Positions 1-13,082 of a DNA stretch of 64,000 nucleotides are shown one piece after another. The position numbers and the translations under genes are program-made. The DNA is taken from positions 89,528,001-89,592,000 of the forward strand of contig OZ231126.1 of the NCBI GenBank assembly GCA_965153355.1, in the 5' to 3' direction. The stretch's first letter is position 1, and each line of letters begins with the position of its first letter. Under the pieces are notes generated by a model. It saw only the letters and a list, made by a program, of their open reading frames with translations, was not told the origin of the DNA and did not search any database. The DNA comes from Flaccisagitta enflata (lineage: Eukaryota > Chaetognatha > Sagittoidea > Aphragmophora).

Positions 1-165
1 TTGCTGCTGCTGCTGCCGTGTTGTGGTAGTTTCATCATCAACTTCGATACCATCAGCAATTCAGCATCTATTCGTCAGCACCAAAGTCCTCACAAAACAT
101 TTCTTATTACCCCACAAGTCAAACCTCTTCTCTCTTCTCAAACCCACTCCACCCCTACTTTCATC

Positions 166-167
<2 letters not shown>

Positions 168-229
<62 letters not shown>

Positions 230-230
230 A
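168..230. repeat. (TC)n microsatellite
   Basis: Nearly pure CT dinucleotide run with one TTC interruption near its end. The reading frames across it encode only Ser-Leu repeats and are not genes. Confidence 0.97.
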
Positions 231-374
231 TGTCTAGCGTCTCATCCTTGCGTCTTTGTGCTAGAGTCTCTCTCTCTGTCTCCCTTCTTTTTCTTGGAGA
301 TTGCAGGATTTTGCTTTGACCCCAATCTGACTCACTCTCGATCTTTCCCTCGGCGGGTCACCGTCAGACTGGCA

Positions 375-735
375 ACGCATCATCACACGTGAGATGGCGT
401 TCTATGGGGTGGGGGTGGAAAAGGGGTAAGAGGTTAGGAGTCGAAAGTGGTAGGGGTAGTGGCACCGCATCATCACAAGTGATATGCTGTTTCGTGGGGT
501 GGGGTGGGGTTGGGTAGGGGTAAGAGGTTAGCAGTCCAGAGTGGTAGGGGTAGTGGCACCACATCATCACAACTGAGATGCTATTTCGTGCGGTGGGGTT
601 GGGTAAGGGGTACGAGGTTAGAAGTTCAGAGTAGAAGGGGTAGCGGCACCACATCATCACAAGTGAGATGCTGTTTCGTGGGATGGGGGAGCGGGAAAGA
701 AGGGGTTAAAAGTCGAAAGTGGTAGGTATTGTGGT
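375..735. repeat. ~91-bp minisatellite, 4 copies
   Basis: The block beginning CATCATCACA recurs at about 377, 467, 561 and 651, each time followed by a G-rich GTGGGGT stretch and AAGAGGTTAG. Spacing is 90, 94 and 90 bp. The copies have diverged and the strand is G-rich. Confidence 0.85.
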
Positions 736-2180
736 AAGAAGGTTATAGACTTGTAGTTCATACTTTGTCCCACAGGCACCACAAGGTGACTAATCCAAAG
801 ATAGGGGTAAGTAAGGTTAGCAAATGGCGGGTAACCGTCCAACGAGCTCCGTTTGATTGCGTTTGGGGAAAAAGTCGCAAAAGCGTTAGACGGTCAGCGG
901 CACCCGTTGCCCCTGTACACGTGAATGTACGTGATCGCGCGACGCTCAGGGGCCTTAATAGACAAAAGACGCAAGTCCGCGAGTCTGCGACACAGTGAGT
1001 TTTTGAGTCTTAGAGTTCTGCCTAAGATTTATTTCGGAAAGAAATCATCTAAGCTCTGTTGTATATAACTTCAATATGCAAATAAGTTTATTGTAGCTTG
1101 GCCGTAGATGACAACCATTCAGCTCGATTCTGATATGACTTCTGAATTGGAAACGGAAAGAAAAAAAAATTGGATGTTGAAGATGGTTCAGGTTGAAGTT
1201 GTAGGATATGGTCAGCAACGCATCAACAAAGGTGAGGAAGGAAAAGGAAAAGAGGGAAAGGAGGGATGAGAGGGGGAGGAGTTTCGAAGAAAATTTTGAG
1301 ATGGGAGAATAGTGTTATTCCATATGAAACAGTAAAAAGACCTGAAACAGTCTGCCTTAGTCTCTTGTGCAAAGTTATCAACGTGGTTAAGAGGCTGGTG
1401 CGAAACTGTGCTACTGTAGATGAAACTTTTGAGATTGGGAACAGCCGACAACCAGCGAATTTGCAAAAGATTATCAGAAATCCAACTGACAAATATCTGC
1501 AAGGGAGGATTTTAGTCTAGGAATGATGGATACTCCCAGAAAAAATTAGAGGTTCTATGAGAAAAGGGCAGGAGTGTATATTGTTGTACGACCTTTGATT
1601 TCTTCCCCCCCCCCCTGGTTCTTTGATTTTCTTCCCCGCGGGGTTTAACTACATTTGGTTTTCTTCACCATATACCCCCTATATAGTATTATATTGGTTT
1701 GAATAGTATAAAATAGTGATGTAGTACCTAAATATTACATTTTAGTGCTGCCAAAAGTGTAAAATCTGCTATATTTAGTATCTTTTCATTTTTCTGGCCT
1801 TTGATTTCCTTCCTCATTTCCAAATCCTTTATTTCATTCCTTCCCCCCCCCCTTTCCCCTGCCGGGAGGGGAATGCAACTTTATACAGACCTGAAAAGGA
1901 TTATGGCAATGCAATGGAAATGTTGAAAAGGCCGGAAACTTGGTTACCCAACCCGCCTGCGGTGTGAAGAGGCAGAGATGAAACAAGCTAAGCAAGCATA
2001 TGGGCAGGGGAAATGATGTAAGAACTGCTTTTGAGAAAAAAATCCGTGTGACAGATCGACTGATGAACAGAGCGACAAACAGACCGACCAACAGACCGAC
2101 AGACAGAGTTGCAGAATTGCAGACACGCTTCGTAAAGCAAGGATCATCTCTTTTTCAGCTTCCAGATCTGGCTTGCTGGT

Positions 2181-2183
<3 letters not shown>
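736..2183. other. Gene-poor spacer with one dispersed repeat
   Basis: No convincing gene. Positions 874-915 match 61289-61330 with about five differences (core GTCGCAAAAGCGT...GGTCAGCGG), so this is a dispersed repeat related to the large hairpin-ended copy at 61.2-61.9 kb. C-runs occur near 1606 and 1845. A weak GACC/GACA tetranucleotide tract at about 2060-2110 may be a decayed member of the same family. Confidence 0.5.

Positions 2184-2268
<85 letters not shown>
2184..2268. repeat. (TC)n microsatellite
   Basis: Long CT run, one TTTC interruption at the 3' end. Confidence 0.97.
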
Positions 2269-2838
2269 ATTCTTTCCCCATTTGCCTGTTTTGGGCACTG
2301 TGGGAATTGAAAGGTTGTAAGCGTGCACGTGAGTGTGAATTTGTAAGCGGTAAGTTCTTCCAATTTCTTTCCTTCTCAGAAAGCATCACAGCCCCAATTT
2401 TCCGATGTTCTGTGGTAAAACGGTTTTCTTTTGTTTTGGGCTCATACGATGCAGCTCCTGAGCTGATGACGATTCCAAGCAGGATAAAAAATGGTCTGGT
2501 ATTGGGCTCTTATGTCTATTTCTTTGGAGGAGCTTTGAAGAGTTTACCTTGGATTCAGATCAGAGGCCAGGTTTCCTAATAAGCAAGATCATCCGGGGTA
2601 AAGATAACTCTCATGATCATGCCAAGCCCCTTATCACCAAGCAACCACCCTAACAGCCGCAAACCATGATTTATGACTTATTTTTCCAAGGCGACACTGC
2701 GTAGTCTAGATTGGTCAAACCTACGGGCTACGACCTAGAAGAGGCCTAGTAAGGGCTACAGCTAACCTCAAATCATTACGAAAACCACCTTCCAACTTTG
2801 TCAGTCTGACTTTTTGTTTCTGTCTGTCTCTGTCCTAT
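2269..2838. other. Spacer, nothing recognised
   Basis: About 570 bp of unique-looking sequence. A 90-codon frame at 2307-2579 (+) has no recognisable motif or start context and is not called as a gene. Confidence 0.4.
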
Positions 2839-2839
2839 C

Positions 2840-2898
<59 letters not shown>
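2839..2898. repeat. (TC)n microsatellite
   Basis: Pure CT run after a short TGTC tract. Confidence 0.97.
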
Positions 2899-2901
<3 letters not shown>

Positions 2902-3012
2902 CATTTTCTCATTCTCTTTTCCCATGTGCGTTTCTTCTCAATTCCAAGCATCATCATCTGATGAATCAACTGTCAACACCTTTCTTAGCTTCCACCTCAC
3001 ATCGCGCATCTG

Positions 3013-3013
<1 letters not shown>

Positions 3014-3102
<89 letters not shown>

Positions 3103-3107
3103 TCTCT
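3014..3107. repeat. (TC)n microsatellite
   Basis: CT run with one CA interruption near 3097. Confidence 0.97.
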
Positions 3108-3136
3108 GTTTTCCTGCCTTTCTTCCCCAAGTCTCT

Positions 3137-3337
3137 TTTTTAGTCGCGTGCACACGTCTCTACAACCCGCTTTGTTCTATCGCCACGGTCTTCCGGTCCG
3201 TCAAAAAAAATTTAAAACTTTTTTCGGCGTTCACTGAGATATATTGCATTACTGGTCCTACCAAAATACATAGTTTATTTTCTCTCAGCCCCTGCCCACC
3301 CACATGCAACTTGGGTAGCCTTGTATCTGGCCTTGTA
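3137..3337 (+). mobile_element. Hairpin-ended repeat, GTCGCGTGC class
   Basis: Begins TTTTTAGTCGCGTGCACACG followed by TCTCTACAACCCGCTTTGT, and ends ...CTGCCCACCCACATGCAACTTGGGTAGCC...GGCCTTGTA. This is the layout of the dispersed family seen throughout the window, with a decayed 3' end (TTGTA instead of TTGTT). Confidence 0.65.
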
Positions 3338-3482
3338 CTATCTTCAGTCGATTCTTCATTGGCAGTTTTTTGGCACTCCTTCTAAGTCTCAGACGGCCGC
3401 GTAATATAAGACGCAATATATTGCTCGATTTTTCAGATCATCATCATGGAGAACCACAATGACACAATTGAGAAAAGTTGTG

Positions 3483-3484
<2 letters not shown>

Positions 3485-3568
<84 letters not shown>
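3485..3568. repeat. (GA)n microsatellite
   Basis: Pure GA run, directly followed by a GACA tetranucleotide run. Confidence 0.97.
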
Positions 3569-3571
<3 letters not shown>

Positions 3572-3577
3572 TGCAAA

Positions 3578-3648
3578 ACAGACAAATAGACAGACAGATA
3601 GACAGACAGACAGTCAGACAGACAGACAGACAGACAGACAGACAGTAT
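3578..3648. repeat. (GACA)n microsatellite
   Basis: Tandem CAGA units with a few ATAGA variants. Confidence 0.95.
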
Positions 3649-3840
3649 GACAAAAAAAGACAGAAAAAGACAGTAAGGGTGAAAAAGAGAGACATACAGA
3701 CATACAGACAACGCTGCGTGCGTGTGCAGATTTTGATTGGGTTAATTCTTTATTCTTTTTCTTTCTTGCTTGCGCGCATGCTTGCATCATTGCCTACTTC
3801 CTTTCCTTCCTTCCTTCATTATTTCTTATTTCTTCTTCAT

Positions 3841-4575
3841 TTTTAGTTGCGGACACGCAACTCTATAAGAGGCTTTGCAGTCAGCGGACAAAACACAATA
3901 GGTATATATATCACTCCGTTGGTTTTGATCCAACTCACTGATGTTGAACAGAATACTGTAAACAATAACTGGTTGTTGAAAGTACATCCGGCTGTTAAGT
4001 TACACAGTTGGAAAAAATCCAATTTTTCCTAAATAGAAGGAGACTTGCAGATTCATACTCTTGATGAAATTCTGAGAAGTTTGATATGTCACACTTAACA
4101 CTTTTTGTAAAAATATTTTTTCTAATATTGCGTTATAATTAAATTAAACAATAATTTTTTTTAATTTTCATGTAAAACTATATGTTGTGACATATCAAAC
4201 ATCTTAGAATTTCATCAGAATTATGAATCTGCAGGTCTCATTCTATTTGGTGAAAGTTGGATTTTTGCCAACTTTGTAACTTAACAGCCGGCTGTAATTT
4301 CAACAACCAATTGTTGTTTACAGCATTCTGTTCAATATCAGTGGGTTGGATCAAAACCAACAGAGTGATATATATACCTATTGTGTTTTGTCCGCCGACT
4401 GTTTGTCCGTCCGTCCGTCAAACCGTCGGTCCGTCTGTAACATGAGTCAAAAAGTGTGAAAACGAGTGTTTTAGATGCATTTTGTGTATGAGAGTGGGGG
4501 ACTTGGGGTGTGGATTGGGGTTGGATGCCCCTGCCCACCCGTCCGCAACAATTTTGTGACCCCGCGTCACTTGTT
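3841..4575 (+). mobile_element. Hairpin-ended repeat, GTTGCGGAC class, split by a foldback
   Basis: The 5' end is TTTTAG plus the hairpin GTTGCG/CGCAAC (3846-3851 with 3856-3861), then CTCTATAAGAGGCTTTG. The body resumes after the inserted foldback with TTTGTCCGTCCGTCCG. Near the 3' end CCTGCCCACCC is followed by GTCCGCAAC (4541-4549), the exact reverse complement of GTTGCGGAC at 3846-3854. The copy closes with the hairpin GTGAC-cccgc-GTCAC and TTGTT. Without the insertion it would be about 210 bp. No coding potential. Probably a non-autonomous element moved by a Rep/helicase encoded elsewhere (inference). Confidence 0.8.
3878..4401. mobile_element. 524-bp foldback MITE with TTTG target duplication
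   Basis: The whole element is an imperfect palindrome with arms of roughly 240 bp. The left end CAGTCAGCGGACAAAACACA is matched in reverse complement at the right end, with one difference in the first 13 bases. TTTG precedes the left end (3874-3877) and follows the right end (4402-4405); removing the element and one TTTG rejoins the GGCTTTGTCCGTCC body of the host repeat. No transposase frame. The terminus CAGTC-x-G-y-GGACA is shared with the foldback at 13801-14068, so both probably belong to one TIR superfamily. Confidence 0.88.
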
Positions 4576-5111
4576 AAGCAACGGCCCCAAAGGCCTTATA
4601 TGCGCCCTCATAAGTTTTAAATTAGCCCTCAAAGCCTTCCGAAACCTAAAATACACATTACCCATAGAAATCAATAGGAATCGAAAATTCCTTTCATAGT
4701 TATGTTTCCGATAGGGCAGTTATTTATATTGGAAAATCATAATATTTGTAAGGATAGACTTTAATGTTATAGCAAAAACTATGAAAGTTGAAACAACATT
4801 GCCCTTACATATGGAGGCCAGAATTCTCCAATTTACAAAGGATGAAAGCCTCGCAAGCTTTCAATGGTGTTTACTCCGGATTGCTCACAACTATCCTTTA
4901 TTATAGACAAACAAAATAAGATGCTTACCTGACAAAATTATCAGCTTGACTGCATACCTCATTAGTATAGGGTCGGACAGGCCTATACCATTCAGTATAC
5001 ACAAAATATTTTACAAAAGTAACAAATGTAAGAGCTTACTTAGAAAACTGATGAACAATTTCATGAAAAAAAAGAAATAGTAAAAATCATTTCAAAGAAC
5101 ATCAGCACAAC
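4576..5111. other. AT-rich spacer
   Basis: No gene, no repeat unit recognised. AT-rich unique-looking sequence. Confidence 0.4.
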
Positions 5112-5290
5112 AATTTATCCCACTGCATTACGCAAATTAAGTCTTGAAAAAAGCTTGCTCAAAAACGGAAGAAGTATGATTTTGAGGAAAAGAAAAATGG
5201 TAATGGTTTTAAAATTAACCATTCCACATAAGTTAAGTGGGACAAAGAGAAATTCACAACTTTTGCTATGTGAAGCACCCAAATTCTACA
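5112..5290. repeat. Dispersed repeat, second copy near 52.1 kb
   Basis: TTTATCCCACTGCATTACGC near 5116 matches TTTATCCCACTGCATTATGC near 52119, and CAACTTTTGCTATGTGAAGC near 5257 matches the block near 52305. The two ends are conserved and the middle differs; the 52-kb copy carries tetranucleotide sequence there. Confidence 0.6.
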
Positions 5291-5342
5291 GTCTACAAGC
5301 AGGGCAATGGGTACCGCTAACCATGTGCGATTCTTGGCTAAC

Positions 5343-5434
5343 TGGTTTGTTTGTTTGTTTGTTTGTATGATTGTCTGTTTGTTTCTTTTTTCATTCATAC
5401 ATTCTTTCTTTTTTTCTCTCTCCCTCTTTCTTTC

Positions 5435-5522
<88 letters not shown>

Positions 5523-5530
5523 TTTTTCTT
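5343..5530. repeat. (GTTT)n then (TTTC)n microsatellite
   Basis: Short GTTT run at 5343-5367, then a long TTTC run from about 5408 with a few substitutions. Confidence 0.95.
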
Positions 5531-5678
5531 TTCTCTTGGTTTTCATTTCTTCATTTCTTATTCGCTAACATTTTTCCGACGTGAAATAACGATAATCGAT
5601 AGTAGACGCGGTCTAAAAGTCTTTCATTGATAACTGTCCACTCGAGACCTCGAGAGAAAAGGAAATGATTGTAAAAAA

Positions 5679-5876
5679 TGTGCGCAGACTCGCGACTCTA
5701 CTTGGGGCTTTGTCCGTCCATTGGTTTGTCCCTTGGTCCGTCCTTTGTTCCAATGGTCCTTGGTCCCTCCGTCTATGGTTCCGTCAAGCTCGAGTTAGAG
5801 AGTGTAAAAAGCGCATTTCCGCCTCTGCTCCAGTGCCCCCCGTCTTTGACAGTATCGTTACCCCGTGTTACTTGTT
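5679..5876 (+). mobile_element. Hairpin-ended repeat, GTCGCGA-like class
   Basis: Contains CGCGACTCTACTTGGGGCTT followed by TGTCCGTCC-type tetranucleotides, then AAGCTCGAGTTAGAGAGTG, and closes GTTACCCCGTGTTACTTGTT. The hairpin at the 3' end is a variant of the GTGAC/GTCAC type. A second 5'-like start (AGTTGCATGTCAGCGACTT) follows immediately at 5877, suggesting a tandem or nested second copy. Confidence 0.6.
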
Positions 5877-6203
5877 AGTTGCATGTCAGCGACTTAGCTA
5901 CTTTCGGTCGGCTAGTAGGTCCGTCCTTCCGATCGACCATCAAAATGCGTATTTGCCAAATATTTGAGACCTAGTCCAACGGTTACGCGCGCGGCACTGT
6001 CCAGTATAGTAAGTGGGGTTTTTTTTTTCGTACTGCCACCTGTCTGTGTGGGTATTTATCCGTCCAAAATGATTCGCACAAGTTCAATTGTTCATCACGC
6101 CCTTTCATCGTATTTTCATTCATCAATTCGTTCCTATGACATAGACTATGTGGTATATATGCGGTACTCTAATTGGTTGATTAATTAGCGACAGAAGCAT
6201 ACA

Positions 6204-6360
<157 letters not shown>

Positions 6361-6644
6361 TTCTGTCCATCGCGTCTGTTTGTCCGTTTCGCCGTCACTC
6401 CAACTGATGGTCTTTCAGTTTAATCAGTTCTTCGGTCGGTCTGTCAACAATTATATCAATCAGTTTCTTTCAGTCAATCGGGTGATCTACTCGCTGAAAT
6501 CATTTAGCGCAATTAATCTTCCAACTCTTCAACCTTTTTTTTCTCGATGAAAGATTGAGATAATATTCCCCGCAATTACATGCATTGAAAGGCAGATCAG
6601 TTGTACGCTTAGTCATTCTTTTTTTTTTCTATATTTTCTTCTTT

Positions 6645-6893
<249 letters not shown>

Positions 6894-6923
6894 TTTCTCC
6901 TAGCTTTCTTTCTTTTTTCCTAA

Positions 6924-7523
6924 CACCTGTCGAACATTTAGGCGAACTATGATTAGTTAATGTTTTTTAAGAGTAATAAATGCTGCCCTAAAACTTTTCT
7001 AAATGAACTAAGACGCTTTAATTCATGAATTTGGAATATCAAATGCCATGGCCACGGCTTGTGCCGTCAAAGGGTCGTCCTTGGATGGTGACTGCTAGTA
7101 GATCGTCCAGGGCTGCAATTGCAGAACTGGATTTTTTCTCCGTCTCATTCAGCTTCATATCATCCAACATTGCACAACCTTTGCGCCAGAAACTGCACAT
7201 TTACCCACAAAAATAATTTTTCGATACTCTTTCCAAAAAATACCTGTCTTATTTGCGTTTTTTTTGCTCCTGAGGGTGCTTTGATTGCCTTGCAATACAA
7301 GGCAATTCCTGAAAACATAAACCTGAAAAAAATTGGTAATATTTTAACATTGCAGGATATCAAGGCAGATTTAAGCATCATACAAATTGATACAAAATCA
7401 AATCTTCTCACCACTCAAAAATACTACTAATAAGCTATCTTTAGTACAAATCTCATGTTACTGAAGCTGTATTTACTATGAAAACCACAGCTATACATTT
7501 TCCGCCTAAATGTTCGACAGGTG
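6924..7523. mobile_element. 600-bp TIR element inside a (TTTC)n region
   Basis: The ends CACCTGTCGAACATTTAGGC (left) and its reverse complement (right, 7503-7523) match over about 21 bp, with weaker similarity over the next 40 bp. (TTTC)n lies on both outer sides. The outer flanks share CTAGCTTTCTTTCTTT (from 6899 on the left, from 7524 on the right), which may reflect insertion into a single array. No transposase; the internal frames have no recognisable domains. Confidence 0.72.
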
Positions 7524-7527
7524 CTAG

Positions 7528-7562
7528 CTTTCTTTCTTTCTTGCTTTCATGGTTTCATTTTC

Positions 7563-7616
<54 letters not shown>

Positions 7617-7700
7617 TTTCTTTCCTTCTTTCTTTCTTTGTTTCTTTCTTTCTTTCCTTCTTCCTTTCTTTGTTTCTTTCCTTCTTTCCTTCTTTTTTCC
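7528..7700. repeat. (TTTC)n microsatellite, degenerate at its 3' end
   Basis: TTTC units interspersed with TTCC and TTTG variants toward the 3' end. Confidence 0.95.
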
Positions 7701-7813
7701 TTTCTCTTATGGTCGTTCTCTTGCTCTTTCTCATTTGTGCGTTCCGTTATTCCCCTCCATTATCGCATTTCGACCCAATGACCTAATGAGCCTTCAGTGT
7801 ATAAGTTTACGCT

Positions 7814-8139
7814 AACAAGCCCGACCGGGCAACGATGCGTCCGGGCTGTGTCTCAGGGTGTATTGATCATGTGACATATGTATGGAGTGACAAATGGACG
7901 AACAGACGGATGAGAAGACTCTCAAAACATGATGGTCGATCATTTGTTTCAGTGTAGGATCTCATCGTGGCCAAAAACAGCCGAGAAACGCGGTTTTTGC
8001 ACAGGCGTAACGGACGGACCGACGGACCGACGGATTGACGGACGGACCGACGGACGGACGGACGGACCGACGGACGGACGGACGGACGGACGGACAGACC
8101 CTCTTATAGAGATGCGTTCCTGACGGACGCATCTAAAAA
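7814..8139 (-). mobile_element. Hairpin-ended repeat, GATGCGTCC class
   Basis: Read on the minus strand it starts TTTTTAGATGCGTCCGTCAG with the partner GAACGCATC closing a local hairpin, then CTCTATAAGAGGGTCTGTCC and a (GTCC)n tract (about 8010-8100). Near the far end GGACGCATC (plus-strand GATGCGTCC at 7834-7842) pairs with the first segment (8125-8133 on the plus strand). It ends in the hairpin GCCCG-gt-CGGGC plus TTGTT. All three related segments carry the GATGCG variant, unlike the GTTGCG copies. Confidence 0.82.
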
Positions 8140-8213
8140 GGAGACAGAAGAAATGTCGCGATTGGATCAGACGTCAGGGTCAGATCTTGGATCTCATGCC
8201 ATTTTCAGTCACG

Positions 8214-8937
<724 letters not shown>

Positions 8938-8944
8938 GTGGTCC

Positions 8945-8948
<4 letters not shown>

Positions 8949-9030
<82 letters not shown>
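8949..9030. repeat. (TC)n microsatellite
   Basis: Pure CT run, separated from the (GT)n tract by 18 bp. Confidence 0.97.
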
Positions 9031-9035
<5 letters not shown>

Positions 9036-9173
9036 CTGTGTTGATCCACTCACACTCATTACTCTTTGCCCGCCTCTTCCGATTTGTACTTAACGTAGTA
9101 AACGTACTCCAAACGAAGTCCACTACCAGGCAGCGTTTGCACCATGATCCCGGTCATGGTACAAACTAGTTCA

Positions 9174-9174
9174 G

Positions 9175-9271
<97 letters not shown>

Positions 9272-9290
9272 CTCTCTCTCTCTCTCTCTC
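9174..9290. repeat. (TC)n microsatellite
   Basis: CT run with a TTTCTTTC interruption near 9266. Confidence 0.97.
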
Positions 9291-9544
9291 GTCTGTGTGT
9301 GTTCGAGTTCCCTCGTCTTCCTTCATCCATTTACATTTTCAGTGAGTAGGACTCATCATAGCGTGAAGGAAGAAAGGAAAGGAAAAATTCCCGCCGTCCT
9401 CAACAGCATCGAGCTACGAGCTACAACGATGAGAGGTCTTACGAAACTGTGTTAAACCCATTACAATGCAACAGTCACAATCTGCACGCACAGACCCCCT
9501 CAGAAGACCACTCAGCTGTCCCATTGTGCCTTACTTCACAACGA

Positions 9545-9549
<5 letters not shown>

Positions 9550-9639
<90 letters not shown>
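9550..9639. repeat. (GA)n microsatellite
   Basis: Pure GA run. Confidence 0.97.
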
Positions 9640-9641
<2 letters not shown>

Positions 9642-9723
9642 GTCCTACAAGTTGATGGATTTACATTAAAGGGAATTGTGTGTAGAGGTTTGCCTCCTTT
9701 CAAGGCTCCAACAGTCGCTGTAG

Positions 9724-10296
<573 letters not shown>

Positions 10297-10820
10297 AGTT
10301 GAGAGAGAGATGAGGAGCAGGACGCGGGAGAGGAGGAAGGGGAGAGGGAGCATGTTGAGATGGATGAAGAGGAAGGGGAGAAATAGGATGATGAGGAAGA
10401 GGGATAGAGTATGAGGAGGATAAGCGCGAGGATGAGGAGGAGGGAGATGAGGAGGAGGACAACGACGACGACGAATTCGTGGGAGTCTCTGCTGTCGTTG
10501 GAATCGAGTTTTGTAATGGAAATCAGCGAGGAAAAGGGGAAGAGTGATAAGAAAGGAAGAGGAAGAAGAAAAAGAAAAGGAAAATGAAGAAGAAGAAGAG
10601 GATCAATTTTCGCGGACAGCAGCAGCAGCAGCCAAAGGAAAAAAAAAACAAAAGAAAAACATAATGCTGCATGCGCTGCTGGAATGCTGAATTTTTTTAC
10701 TTAGTTCTCGCTGAGTTGAGGAGGAGAAAGAAAAGGGAGGAAACGCAGCATTTTCTTTTTCGTCCTTTATTTTCCTTATATCAAAAAAAAAAAAAAAGAA
10801 GAAGAAGAAAGGAGCCTTGA
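10297..10820. repeat. Purine-rich GA/GGA/GAA low-complexity tract
   Basis: Degenerate GAGGAG, GATGAG and GAAGAA motifs up to about 10610, then an A-run near 10785. The strong purine/pyrimidine strand asymmetry would permit triplex-type structure. Confidence 0.7.
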
Positions 10821-10983
10821 GCCACATAGAGGACGATCAGAAAGACGAAAAAGGCGATGAGGATGAGATGGAACTGAGGGAATCGTGGTACCAAATAAGG
10901 AAAACCGTGGATGACTCGTAGAAAAACAAGACAAATTGAGCCAGATTCACAATTTTGGCCGATACATTCCCCACTGTAAAGAG

Positions 10984-10985
<2 letters not shown>

Positions 10986-11040
<55 letters not shown>
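10986..11040. repeat. (GA)n microsatellite
   Basis: Pure GA run, abutting a truncated hairpin-ended repeat. Confidence 0.97.
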
Positions 11041-11041
<1 letters not shown>

Positions 11042-11043
<2 letters not shown>

Positions 11044-11217
11044 TGTGCCTGGGGCCAAGAAAGTGTGCGAGTTGAAAAGTGGAAAAATGAGCGTTTGGAA
11101 GCTTTTTGTGAATATGTCTGTGTTGGAAAGGGTGTTGGGTGGGCTGTTGGGTGTGGATTGGAGTTGGCTGCCTCTGCCCACCCGTCCGCAACGATATTGT
11201 GACCCCGCGTCACTTGT
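11042..11217 (+). mobile_element. 5'-truncated hairpin-ended repeat, GTTGCGGAC class
   Basis: Only the 3' part is present: GAGTTGAAAAGTGGAAAAATG, then CTGCCCACCC and GTCCGCAAC (11184-11192), the hairpin GTGACcccgcGTCAC and TTGTT. The 5' hairpin and tetranucleotide tract are missing; the (GA)n array sits where they would be. Confidence 0.75.
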
Positions 11218-11696
11218 TTCTCATCAATCTTCTAATATAACGATTGATTAGGATGTCTATACTATCATTCCTTTCGCTGCTTTCTCTGGAATGAGAGGGA
11301 TCTAGGGTAGGAATGAAATAAAGGAGAACAACCATTCAAAATCAGGAACAAATTATTGTCATAATTAAAATACAGTAGAAAAAGCCGCCTCTTTTATGAA
11401 ACCGCCACATGGAACAATTGAATGCAACGGAAATTATCGCGAATCTAAGAGAAAAGTTGTTATTGGTTGGACTTGAGGCTGACTAATTCTCTGAGGCTGA
11501 CGATGTTGCTAGAAATGTTCTAATGTTTTTTACATTTTGAGCCTCAACGTTGTTATGAAGAGGGTCGTTACTCAGTCAAGAGCGTGTGCTCAATTTTCTG
11601 TCATATATGAGCATTTTTCCTTATTTCTCAACATTTGTACTGATGTAAAAGCAGAGAGGTCATATGCACTAAAAGCGAGAGTTCCGCTTGCGCACA
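11218..11696. other. Spacer, nothing recognised
   Basis: No gene or repeat recognised. Confidence 0.4.
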
Positions 11697-11832
11697 CGCG
11701 ATAATACGAGTGCGTGTACCGCGTGTACGAGCGTGTTCCGCGTGTACGTGCGTGTACCGCGTGTACGTGCGTGTACCGCGTGTACGTGCGTGTATCGCGT
11801 GTACCGCGTAACCGCGTGTACGTGCGTGTTAC
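11697..11832. repeat. 19-bp CG-rich minisatellite, ~7 copies
   Basis: Unit close to GTGCGTGTACCGCGTGTAC. It is rich in CpG compared with the AT-rich surroundings, so the copies are probably recent or unmethylated (inference). Confidence 0.85.
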
Positions 11833-12449
11833 GGAATGAGTTTCCCGCATTTACATTTCGGATTCGGGGTGAAGTTTAAGTAGGCCATCATTTGACTCCA
11901 TTTCCATCCAAGCCTCAAAAGAACTGAAGAAAACCCTTTTGGGTGACATTCAACTTTCACACAACAGCTTTTCGAGGCTGAAATTACAAAAATCACGGAG
12001 GTAACTCTGGGTGCGTTTTAACTTTCAATTTAATGTTGCTCGTTATCATAAAGTTTCAATGAATGAGGCCGGCCAAAAGGGGTGGAATGGGGGTTGGGGG
12101 AAGTCAAGAAATTAAACATGAATTATGTTATGGTTGAACAGACCTGTTTATCAGTCGAGTCTATAAGACCTTTGCACTTTGTTTTTTTTTCCTTTTAATG
12201 TGTCTGTTTGATTGAGATATTCATTTCTTCTATTCTTTTAGTCACATGCGGTCTCTGGCCTCACTGCTCCTGCCCAAAAGCTTTAGTGACCTCAAATACT
12301 ATCTTGGAAATAAAAATGTTTCCGCACGTTTTTATCAATTACTCCTAAACAATTCATCTTATTATAAGAAAATTGGTGACAAAATTAAAGCTCTTCAAAT
12401 TTCCAAGCAAGCTGCGCAAACCGCATCTCCCTTGTTTTACTTTGAATGA
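11833..12449. other. Spacer before the PIN-like transposon
   Basis: No supported gene. A 67-codon frame at 12246-12449 (+) encodes a basic peptide without a recognisable domain and ends at the edge of the transposon. Confidence 0.4.
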
Positions 12450-12462
12450 AATACTTGCTTTT

Positions 12463-12524
12463 TAGAGGAGGGATTTAATCAAAATAGTAAACCCGACCTT
12501 AACAAAAATGTAATACAAAGTTTT
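12463..12524 (+). repeat. Left inverted terminus of the PIN-like transposon
   Basis: TAGAGGAGGGATTTAA plus ACCTTAACAAAAATGTAATA, separated by a spacer that is longer here than at the right end. Confidence 0.8.
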
Positions 12525-13082
12525 TTGGTGGTTCCTAGTTCCTCAAGGCTTACTTTATCAGGTAAAACAAAATCTAGCGACATATCGGCTAAAAAGATTT
12601 TTTTACAGTCGGGAAAAAAGTCGAAGTCAGTCCTCGTTTTTTTAACATTTTCAAAAGAAACACGTTTTTTATTTTCTTATGCAAAAGTTGAGGCTCTCAA
12701 TTGACAGATTGGGAATTCCAATGAAATTGAGAGAGTAAGTAAATTTGATAATTCTCTTTCATTTGGCGCCATCCAGAATGCTCTACCACAAAAATGTTTT
12801 TGCGTTATGATTTTTTAAAGATTTATTTTTTAAATAAGTATTATTTTTTTTTTTCAATTCTAAGAAGGATCAGTAAGGAAGTGTATTCAGGCTTGTTTGA
12901 GCATGCAAATACAAGAAAACTTGTTTATGAGCATAGCTGCTCATCTGTGAGGGTGTTTTTGAGTATTCTAGCTCATTTAGCTCAATATTTTGACACATGA
13001 GAGTGGCATGAGTGTGGAATAGCGAAATGTATGGACTCTTTCCAAGCCATTTTTTGCATCTGCACATCAAGCTATACAGGAA

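Noticed and set aside
3841-4575. Treating the hairpin-ended repeat as a bacterial-style operator or terminator
   Set aside because: The same structure recurs about 25 times with fixed ends in a eukaryotic repeat context, so a mobile element explains it better.
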